NCBI GenBank assembly: GCA_030639035.1
Contig: DAOWDM010000017.1
Location: forward strand, 1 to 27,681
Direction: 5' to 3'
Origin: Alphaproteobacteria bacterium
GTDB lineage: Bacteria; Pseudomonadota; Alphaproteobacteria; DAOWDM01
DNA: 27,681 bases
The position numbers and the translations under genes were made by a program. The notes beneath the pieces are model-generated. The model saw only the letters and a program-made list of their open reading frames with translations, did no database searches and was not told where the DNA came from. Shown here one piece after another: positions 15,112-25,105 of this stretch (its first letter is position 1; every line of letters begins with the position of its first letter).

Positions 15112-16008
15112 ATGAAGTTAAAAGATTTTATTGTCGCAGTACCAGAAAATAAACGCAAAACTGTTGTAATTCCTCTAGCAAATGACCCTGATAATATCAA
15201 GTGTATTTCTCGTGCTATAAAGCTGAAACTTGCTAATTTTCTTCTGATTGGTGAAGAAGATAAAATCAAAAAACTTGCTGCTGATAACGGAGCTGATGTT
15301 TCCGCAGCCTCTTTTGTTTATGAAACAGACGAAACAAAAGCCTGTGAACTTGCTGCACAAATGATTAAAGAAGGCAAAGCTCATGTTATGATGAAAGGAC
15401 TTGTTCAGACTTCATCATTTTTAAAAGCAGTTCTTAACAAAGAAAACGGTTTTATTCCTGAAGGCAATCTTATAAGCCATGTGGGTTTGTTTGAACTTCC
15501 TGCATATCACAAGCTGGTTGTTGTTACAGATGCAGCAATAAACATTGCACCAGAACTTGAAGACAAGGTTAAAATTCTTTCAAATGCTGTTGATTTTGCT
15601 AGAAAAATCGGCATTGAAAAGCCAAAGGTAGCTTGTGTAGCTCCTGTTGAAAAAGTAAAAGATAAGATTCCAAGCACAGTTGATGCTCATAACTTAAAAA
15701 ACATTTCGGGTAGTGGGATTTTCGAGAACGTACTTATTGACTGACCTTTTGGGCTTGATCTTGCCATTTCAAAAGAAGCTGCAGAAATCAAAGGAATCGA
15801 CAGCGAAGTTGCTGGAGACCCTGATATTCTTCTTATGCCCGATTTAGGTGCTGCAAATGTTTTGTACAAAAGCATGATACATTTCGCCTCTGCCCATTCA
15901 GCAGGAACAGTATGCGGAACAAACATTCCTATAGTGCTAACATCAAGAGCAGACGATGAAGAAACAAAACTAATGTCAGTAGCTTTAGCTGTACGTTTAG
16001 CAGGATAA
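15112..16008 (+). pseudogene. ptb: Phosphate butyryltransferase gene interrupted by an in-frame TGA
   Basis: Acyl-CoA + phosphate to acyl-phosphate + CoA, the step feeding butyrate kinase. Codons 1-210 read as a normal Ptb N-terminal part (VVIPLANDPDNIKCISRA, HVMMKGLVQTSSFLKAVL, LISHVGLFELPAYHKL, VACVAPVEKV). Codon 211 (15742-15744) is TGA. The same frame then continues for 87 codons to a TAA with full family character: PFGLDLAISKEAAEIKGI, AGDPDILLMPDLGAANVLYK, GTNIPIVLTSRAD. The family normally has Gly at this site (GPxxLDxA), so a single G-to-T change of GGA would explain it. Total 298 codons is the normal length. ATG 15112 is chosen for AAGGAA 8 nt upstream. It may be a recent inactivation, a sequencing error or stop readthrough. 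Confidence 0.85.
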
Positions 16009-16019
16009 TGACAAAAGAC

Positions 16020-16047
16020 TTGACAAAAAACTTGCTTATGATATCTT
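16020..16047 (+). promoter_or_regulatory. Candidate promoter of the KKGGR-protein cluster
   Basis: TTGACA (16020-16025) followed after 16 nt by TATCTT (16042-16047, 4/6 to TATAAT). It lies downstream of the ptb stop and about 37 nt before the ATG at 16084. Consensus match only. Confidence 0.4.
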
Positions 16048-16083
16048 TACGTTAAGTTCGATTTAAATTTATGGAGAGTTACG

Positions 16084-16545
16084 ATGTTACATCACTCAGA
16101 AGCCCCAAATGGTAAAATACCGCACCCAATAAAAAAAGATGCGGAAGCAAAGCAGGCTGTAGAAGGTTTTGCTAAAAAAGGCAAGGCTAAAGCTTTCGTA
16201 TGCGGTGTAGCGAAAATGCTGGAAGAAAAAGTTAAAAACACAGATCCTGTTGCGGTTCAAATAGCAATAGGAGCAGCTATCTTTATTGGCAGTGCAGTAA
16301 CTAGTATTGCTGTTTGTACTGGAGTTTCTAATACCATAAATACTGCTGAAGCTGCTTCTTTAAGTGGCATGGCAACAGGTGCCGCAATGGTTGTAGAGCC
16401 TTTTATAAGCATGGTATGCAACAAGCCTATTTTGCTAGAAAGGCTTGCAAATATTTCAAAAGAAGGCATAAAGAATTCTGTAAAGAATACTCAGGAAAAC
16501 CTAAAGAATTTTGCAAACGAAGCTATGAAAAAAGGTGGAAGATAG
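16084..16545 (+). CDS. KKGGR-tail paralogue 1 (153 aa), unknown function
   Basis: First of three tandem paralogues; family not recognised. The N-terminal block (about 9-50) GKIPHPIKKDAEAKQAVEGF then KAFVCGVAKMLEEKVK is shared with the second copy almost residue for residue. A hydrophobic region at about 55-110, rich in Ala, Gly, Ile and Val, could form one or two membrane helices. It is followed by the shared NKPILLERL block and the C-terminus NFANEAMKKGGR. It lacks the charged spacer that copies 2 and 3 have between the N-block and the hydrophobic region. There is no signal peptide. A GGAGAG ribosome binding site precedes the ATG. Membrane-active or secreted-substrate roles are possible but inferred. 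Confidence 0.8.
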   Translation: MLHHSEAPNGKIPHPIKKDAEAKQAVEGFAKKGKAKAFVCGVAKMLEEKVKNTDPVAVQIAIGAAIFIGSAVTSIAVCTGVSNTINTAEAASLSGMATGAAMVVEPFISMVCNKPILLERLANISKEGIKNSVKNTQENLKNFANEAMKKGGR

Positions 16546-16591
16546 TTCTTTCTGCTAACACGGTTCTTAATATTAAAAATGGAGAATAAAA

Positions 16592-17041
16592 ATGTCATCA
16601 GGAGTACCAGAAGGTAAAATACCGCACCCAATAAAAAAAGGCACAGAAGCAAAACAGGCTGTAGAAGGCTTTGCTAAAACAAGTAAAGTTAAAGCTTTCG
16701 TATGCGGTACAGCTAAAATGCTGGACGAGAAAGCTAAGGCAAGTTTTAATAATCTTAAAACTGCTGTTAAAGAAAAACCTGCTGAAATTAAAAAAGAAAT
16801 TAAAGATTTTTCTGAATATATGACTGATGACACTAACAAAAAACAAGCACTAACTGGGTGTATTGCTGTTGGCGTAGGTTTCGTGGCTTCTGAAGCTGTA
16901 CTTATTGTAGGTGCTGCTCTTTACTGTGATTCAATTCTAAACTTGGTGCGGGATAAGCCTTGTTTATTTGAAAGACTTGAAAATGCTCCAAAAAACATGA
17001 AGAATTTTGTAAACGAAGCTATGAAAAAAGGCGGAAGATAA
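16592..17041 (+). CDS. KKGGR-tail paralogue 2 (149 aa), unknown function
   Basis: Shares with paralogue 1 the block GKIPHPIKKGTEAKQAVEGF at about 8-27 and KAFVCGTAKMLDEKAK after it. A lysine/glutamate-rich amphipathic spacer (about 50-85, KTAVKEKPAEIKKEIKDF) follows, then a single strongly hydrophobic stretch at about 87-115, the DKPCLFERLENAPKNMKNF block and the identical MKKGGR end. GGAG stands about 8 nt before the ATG. It lies 46 nt after paralogue 1, so probably in the same transcript. A weak hairpin follows the stop. Confidence 0.8.
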   Translation: MSSGVPEGKIPHPIKKGTEAKQAVEGFAKTSKVKAFVCGTAKMLDEKAKASFNNLKTAVKEKPAEIKKEIKDFSEYMTDDTNKKQALTGCIAVGVGFVASEAVLIVGAALYCDSILNLVRDKPCLFERLENAPKNMKNFVNEAMKKGGR

Positions 17042-17042
17042 G

Positions 17043-17068
17043 ACAGCAAATAAATACTGCTGTTTTTG
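17043..17068 (+). terminator. Weak hairpin with short T run after paralogue 2
   Basis: ACAGCA (17043-17048) pairs with TGCTGT (17058-17063) and is followed by TTTTGC. The stem is short, so termination would be partial at best; it may lower expression of the next gene relative to the first two. Confidence 0.4.
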
Positions 17069-17097
17069 CAAAAAACCAGACAAATAATCTTGTTTGT

Positions 17098-17119
17098 AAT
17101 ATAGCTTTGAAGCTATATT
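17098..17119. repeat. Perfect inverted repeat before paralogue 3
   Basis: AATATAGCTT (17098-17107) and AAGCTATATT (17110-17119) are exact reverse complements around a TG centre, 19 nt before the ATG at 17139. The position suits an operator or a leader hairpin. No factor can be named. Confidence 0.5.
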
Positions 17120-17138
17120 TGATTAAAGGATAATAGCA

Positions 17139-17642
17139 ATGAGAGAGCAGAAAAAAGCAAGAGTTACAAACTATGGTAAATTTCAAGAAGAATTTGATGA
17201 TGATCGTTTTTTAAAATCTCTCGAAGCCAAGAAGTCTGTAGAAGGCTTTGCTAAAACAGGTAAAGTTAAAGCTTTCGTATGCGGTGCGGCTCAAATGTTG
17301 GACGAAAAAACTAAGACTAAAGTTAAATACGAAATTGAATCATTTACAGATTGTTATAAAGATATTTATGAAGATGCGAAAGATATTTGTGAAGATGTAA
17401 AAGATAATGATAAACTAAAGCAACAAGTAATTGGTGGAGCAACAATGGCTGCTGGTTTAATTGCTGGTGCTGTTGCAACAGAAGTTGTTGCTATCCCTAT
17501 AATTATTGCTGGAGGAGCTCTTTGTGCAGATTCGATTCTAAGCATATCACGAGATAAACCTGCTTTGATTGAAAGACTTAAAGATGCTCCAAAAAACATA
17601 GAGAATTTTGCAAACAAGTTTATGAAAAAAGGTGGAAGATAG
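17139..17642 (+). CDS. KKGGR-tail paralogue 3 (167 aa), unknown function
   Basis: The N-terminal 30 residues are unlike the other two copies, but from about residue 31 the shared block returns: KKSVEGFAKTGKVKAFVCG, then AAQMLDEKTK. A long acidic spacer (about 60-95, YKDIYEDAKDICEDVKD) replaces the basic one of paralogue 2. A hydrophobic segment of about 30-35 residues (about 102-136) follows, then DKPALIERLKDAPKNIENF and the same MKKGGR end. AAAGGAT is the ribosome binding site. The next gene starts 2 nt after the stop, so the pair is translationally coupled. Confidence 0.8.
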   Translation: MREQKKARVTNYGKFQEEFDDDRFLKSLEAKKSVEGFAKTGKVKAFVCGAAQMLDEKTKTKVKYEIESFTDCYKDIYEDAKDICEDVKDNDKLKQQVIGGATMAAGLIAGAVATEVVAIPIIIAGGALCADSILSISRDKPALIERLKDAPKNIENFANKFMKKGGR

Positions 17643-17644
17643 AA

Positions 17645-18013
17645 ATGTCCGATTTTGAAAGAGAACAGAGCTTTTTAATTGCTCAAAATGAAAAAGGTGA
17701 GCTTTTGATTTCTATTGAGTCAAGAGAAGGCGACCCAGTAGATCCTCTTATTGTATACGACGGCAAAGATCATGCTATTTTGTATCGTTCAAAAGGAAAA
17801 TCTATTGTACTTGACTATATAAATCCTTCTGTAAGAGAAACCCTTTCAAAAGCAGAAAATGTAAGTATTTCTGAAACCGATGGAAAAGATATTGTTTTAT
17901 TTTATGAAACAAGAGTAAAACACGTCCCAGCACTTCCTCTTTCAGATGAGTTTATGACTCTAGAAGAACTTCTAACATCTGATAAATCTCCCAAAGAACT
18001 ACTTGGTTTATAA
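17645..18013 (+). CDS. Small acidic cytosolic protein (122 aa) coupled to paralogue 3, unknown function
   Basis: Not recognised. No signal peptide or hydrophobic helix. The sequence alternates hydrophobic and charged residues, suggesting a beta-rich fold (LLISIESREGD, HAILYRSKGKSIVLDY, DIVLFYETRVKHV), with an acidic C-terminal helix (DEFMTLEELLTSDKSPKELLGL). It starts 2 nt after paralogue 3, using the end of that gene (GGTGGAAGAT) as ribosome binding site. Tight coupling suggests it works with paralogue 3, for example as chaperone, partner or immunity protein; this is positional inference. A strong terminator follows and closes the unit. Confidence 0.75.
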   Translation: MSDFEREQSFLIAQNEKGELLISIESREGDPVDPLIVYDGKDHAILYRSKGKSIVLDYINPSVRETLSKAENVSISETDGKDIVLFYETRVKHVPALPLSDEFMTLEELLTSDKSPKELLGL

Positions 18014-18036
18014 GCCAATAAATCCATTTAAAAAAT

Positions 18037-18067
18037 AAAAAGCCGACTTTTATAGTCGGCTTTTTTT
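18037..18067 (+). terminator. Intrinsic terminator closing the KKGGR cluster
   Basis: AAAAGCCGACT and AGTCGGCTTTTTTT form a GC-rich stem with a TTTAT loop and a T run, 24 nt after the preceding stop. Confidence 0.92.
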
Positions 18068-18237
18068 ATCTTGTCGCATATTCAGATTAAACAAAAAAAC
18101 ACTATGGACAAAGTTTTTGCTGGCAATTTACTCTAACTAGACTTATACTTTTAATAAGTAGGTAAACACAGCTATCAAAAAAGACTAGCAACCATTCAAA
18201 AGCCTATCTTTTCTGATAATTTCGGAGTGAAAATAAT

Positions 18238-18471
18238 ATGAGTCTTCAATGGGAAAATTATGGCGATATTGCTGAAGCTCTTCATGAATCTTATCCAGAA
18301 ACGGGTCTTATTAATATTACGAATAAAGAAGTTATACGTATGGTTAATGCTCTCCCTGATTTCAAGGACAAGCAAGAACCTGATGACAAAGAATTAATAG
18401 ATGCTGTTGTCTATGCTTGGATAGGAATTGAAACACCTCCTGACGAAGACATTACGCATTCTAATGACTAA
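18238..18471 (+). CDS. iscX: Fe-S cluster assembly protein IscX
   Basis: A 77-aa acidic protein with the IscX/YfhJ pattern: LQWENYGDIAEALHESYPE at the N-terminus, a central NALPDFKDKQEP matching the family's LxxFxDDP region, then a helix matching NEKiLEAIxxxW (KELIDAVVYAWIG), and an acidic tail. IscX binds the cysteine desulfurase IscS and modulates cluster assembly, possibly with iron. Here the iscRSUA-hscBA-fdx genes are absent from the window, so it is an orphan copy. CGGAG lies about 9 nt before the ATG. It is followed after 30 nt by the RNase J-like gene and probably shares its transcript. The DDP motif is degenerate (DKQEP). Confidence 0.83.
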   Translation: MSLQWENYGDIAEALHESYPETGLINITNKEVIRMVNALPDFKDKQEPDDKELIDAVVYAWIGIETPPDEDITHSND

Positions 18472-18501
18472 AATTTTGACCTCAATATAAGGTAACAGGC
18501 A

Positions 18502-20139
18502 ATGAGTACAGAAAAAACAACTTGGAAAACAATCGGTGGAAACAATAGTGACCGTATAGGCGGCAATTCTCATGCTTATACTCACACCGACAAAAACGGC
18601 AAAAAAGAAACTATACTCATTGATCTTGGAAGTATGTTTTCTAGTAGAGGCAAAACAGGTTACGATACTATTTTGCCTGATGCCACGAAACACATTTCAA
18701 ATGACGAAAAACCTGCCGAAGAACCTGCAAAGGCTTTACTGCTCACTCATTGCCATGAAGACCATATAGGTGCAATTACAGATTACATCAATATGGGCTT
18801 TGAAATGCCAACAATACATGCTCCAGCTTTTGCAGCAGAGCTGTTAAAAGCTAATATGGCTATGAAAAAAGTTCCAAAAAACAAGTGGCCAAAAATTATA
18901 ACTATCAAAGAAGGGCAGAAATTAGACCTTGGTAAGTTTAAAGTCGAAGTTATTGCCGTTACTCACTCAGCCCCAGATTCTGTAGGGTTTTACATAAAGA
19001 CTCCAACAGCAAAAATATTCCACAGCGGAGATATAAAAACAGATCAGACAGTTCCTCTTGGAAAACCTTTGGACTTCAATCGTTTAGAAGAAATCAGCAA
19101 AGAAGGTGTTGATGCTATAATGATTGATTCAACGTCAGCCACTAAAAAAGGCGAAAATCCTCTGGAGGAAGATATTTCTGATGAATTTTCCAACATGATG
19201 AGAAAACTGAAAAACAAACGGATTGTTACCCCTATTATCGCAAGCAGCATGCAACGCCTTGCAAGCATTTGCATAGCAGCAGCTAAAAACAATCGCACAG
19301 TAGTTTTGGAAGGCGGTTCTTTGCTGAAAAACTACAGAGCTTTGAAAAAATCAGGGCATAATATTGAAAAAGTCGTTAAAGAAAAAACAGGTAAAAACGT
19401 TACCATTATTGATAACTTTGATAAGGAAAAAGTATTTAACTTGAAGCCAAATGAGCAGATTCTTCTTTGCACAGGAACTCAAGGCGAAAGACTTGCCGCA
19501 ATGAATAAAGCCGCACATAACGATCACCCTCGCCTGAAACTTAGTCCTTCCAAAGATGCTGTTATTATGACGCAAACGGCAATTCCAGGGAATGAAAAAC
19601 GCGTAGAAGAAATGATTGATGCATGCGGAGACATAGGCGTTCAGGTTGTTTCAGCAGAATATAGCATAAAAAAAGGTCGTCCGCTTCACACTTCAGGTCA
19701 TGGTTCTGCAGAAGACAATAAAAAAATCTTTAAGGCTCTTACAAAGAATTCTGAAGAAAAAACAACAATGATAGTTCCAATACATGGCTCTACGGCACAT
19801 TTAAAAGCAAATGCTGCTATTGCTCAAAAGATGGGCTTGAAATCAGTTATTACACCAAATTTTGACACTCTGGAGTTTACAAACGATGGTGTTAAAGCTG
19901 TTGTTGCTAAAGAAAAGGCGACATGGATAGGGGTTAATGACAAAAACAACGATTTTAGAAATCCTGATTTTGAATACACTAGGGTAGATTCTGAATTTAA
20001 TGAAATCGAAAAAATTGATTACGAAAAGCCAATAAAAAAAGAAAACAAAGGCGTGAAAAAAGGCTGGAAAGGTGGCAAAAAGAAAAACAAGAAAAACAAT
20101 CAATTTAATCCAGCATCAAATAAAAGAGGCGGTCGTTAA
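18502..20139 (+). CDS. RNase J-like metallo-beta-lactamase / beta-CASP protein with KRGGR tail
   Basis: Probable metal-dependent ribonuclease. The zinc ligands of the RNase J type are present: His83, His85, Asp87 and His88 in THCHEDHIGAI, His155 in THSAPDSVGF, Asp177 in HSGDIKTD, then DSTSA, and C-terminal His residues in HTSGHGSAED and VPIHGSTAH. The beta-CASP part has ASSMQRLASICIAAAK, CTGTQGERLAAMNKAA and QTAIPGNEKRVEE. Length 545 aa is usual. The N-terminus (IGGNNSDRIGGNSHAY) departs from housekeeping RNase J (GGVGEIGMN), so it may be a paralogue. The tail (about 500-545) is very lysine-rich, suited to RNA binding, and ends NKRGGR, like the MKKGGR ends upstream. Confidence 0.88.
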   Translation: MSTEKTTWKTIGGNNSDRIGGNSHAYTHTDKNGKKETILIDLGSMFSSRGKTGYDTILPDATKHISNDEKPAEEPAKALLLTHCHEDHIGAITDYINMGFEMPTIHAPAFAAELLKANMAMKKVPKNKWPKIITIKEGQKLDLGKFKVEVIAVTHSAPDSVGFYIKTPTAKIFHSGDIKTDQTVPLGKPLDFNRLEEISKEGVDAIMIDSTSATKKGENPLEEDISDEFSNMMRKLKNKRIVTPIIASSMQRLASICIAAAKNNRTVVLEGGSLLKNYRALKKSGHNIEKVVKEKTGKNVTIIDNFDKEKVFNLKPNEQILLCTGTQGERLAAMNKAAHNDHPRLKLSPSKDAVIMTQTAIPGNEKRVEEMIDACGDIGVQVVSAEYSIKKGRPLHTSGHGSAEDNKKIFKALTKNSEEKTTMIVPIHGSTAHLKANAAIAQKMGLKSVITPNFDTLEFTNDGVKAVVAKEKATWIGVNDKNNDFRNPDFEYTRVDSEFNEIEKIDYEKPIKKENKGVKKGWKGGKKKNKKNNQFNPASNKRGGR

Positions 20140-20191
20140 TTTCCTTAATATTTAGGAAAAACTACAGACAGTTCTTACAATCATTATAAGC

Positions 20192-20230
20192 AAACACGGC
20201 AATCTATTAAAGATTGCCGTGTTTGTTTTA
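20192..20230. terminator. Intrinsic terminator between the convergent RNase J-like gene and virB11
   Basis: AAACACGGCAATCT (20192-20205) and AGATTGCCGTGTTT (20211-20224) form a perfect 14-bp stem with a 5-nt loop, followed on the plus strand by GTTTTAAAA. The minus side has a weaker T run, so it mainly ends the plus-strand gene but can also slow the secretion operon transcript. Confidence 0.88.
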
Positions 20231-20265
20231 AAATCATATAGCTTTTTCTTTCTAAGAAAAAAACA

Positions 20266-21240
20266 TCATACAATTTCTGTAACAGCACGTAAGTTTCCAT
20301 CTCGGTTTATTTGCACAACACGAAGACGCTCACGCATTTCTTCAATGGTTTTTGTTCTGTCAATTGTTGGGTATGTATGCAAAATACGGTCTGTAAAAGC
20401 CTTATAAGCTGCTTCAGCACTTTCCGCATGGATAGTTGCATAGCAGTTATCATGACCTGAACCCATAAGCTCCCACAAACAGCCTGCATTTGCTGTAGAT
20501 ATTTCTCCGCCTATAATAGCATCAGGAGTCATACGTACAATAAGGTCAATTACCTTTGGATAATCCAAATCATTTGTTTGCTCTGTACGTGACAAGACGA
20601 GATGAATTCTGTTAGGATTCGGAATTAAAAGCTCCCTTGTATCCTCAACAGATATAATACGCATATGAGGATCAATTGTTTTTAACAAGTTGTTCAAAAA
20701 CGTTGTTTTTCCTGTAGCTGTAGCTCCACTTATTAGAATATGATCACCCCTGCTCATGCTTAGCATCAGCTTTTCGTATGGGTCATCTGGATCTTTTTGT
20801 GCTTTACTGATTTGTTTTTTCAGCTTGTGTAGTTTTCGCCCTTTTTCAAGACCATAATCATGGAAACCAAACGAGACATCATCAGAATGAACACGAATAC
20901 ATAATGCAACGCCTCCAGTAAGATCATCATGGTCATACATAACATTACGACCAGCAATCGCTGAAAAACGGTGATCCCCAGGTAACGTTGCATAAACAAC
21001 AGGAGTTCCTCTATCTGGATCAAAATTTAATTCATAAGTGTTTGCAATGATATGTATTATATCAACCAAATAATCACGTGAAAGGTTCTCATCTGGCTGC
21101 ACAATCCATGGGTGGGCACGTTTACCACGCAATCGAAGCCATACTTCACCTGGGTGATTAACAGCTACTTCCTCTACATTATCCTGATTATACCAATAAG
21201 AAAGATAACGCAAGGATGATTCAAGAACATTATAACTCAC
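20266..21240 (-). CDS. virB11: VirB11-family type IV secretion ATPase
   Basis: Cytoplasmic hexameric traffic ATPase of a VirB-type type IV secretion system. With the GTG start at 21240 it is 324 aa, normal for VirB11. N-terminal domain: NVEEVAVNHPGEVWLRLRG (20-38), close to the VirB11 pattern ELxxNxPGEVW. RecA domain: Walker A GATATGKT (about 171-178), Asp box ISVEDTRELL, Walker B DAIIGGEIS, His box GHDNCYATIHA. The GTG is chosen because AAGAGG lies 6 nt upstream and 22 nt after the virB10 stop; a longer in-frame ORF from an upstream ATG would lie largely inside virB10. DotB/PilT-type signatures are not seen. Confidence 0.93.
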   Translation of the reverse strand: MSYNVLESSLRYLSYWYNQDNVEEVAVNHPGEVWLRLRGKRAHPWIVQPDENLSRDYLVDIIHIIANTYELNFDPDRGTPVVYATLPGDHRFSAIAGRNVMYDHDDLTGGVALCIRVHSDDVSFGFHDYGLEKGRKLHKLKKQISKAQKDPDDPYEKLMLSMSRGDHILISGATATGKTTFLNNLLKTIDPHMRIISVEDTRELLIPNPNRIHLVLSRTEQTNDLDYPKVIDLIVRMTPDAIIGGEISTANAGCLWELMGSGHDNCYATIHAESAEAAYKAFTDRILHTYPTIDRTKTIEEMRERLRVVQINRDGNLRAVTEIV

Positions 21241-21262
21241 AGGAAACCTCTTGTTTCTTAAC

Positions 21263-25084
<3,822 letters not shown>

Positions 25085-25105
25085 TATAATGAGACTTTTT
25101 GTTTT

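Noticed and set aside
15742..15744. Recoding of UGA as glycine, tryptophan or selenocysteine across the genome
   Set aside because: UGA ends the diguanylate cyclase, aroA and vorB at their expected ends, so it is a stop here. The site is a glycine in the family, not Cys/Trp, and no selenocysteine insertion element was identified.
18037..18067. IscR type 1 box (GACT-N5-AGTC) upstream of iscX
   Set aside because: The GCCGACT..AGTCGGC symmetry is part of an intrinsic terminator with a T run, the central TTTAT does not fit the RWWWY spacer, and it is 170 nt from iscX.
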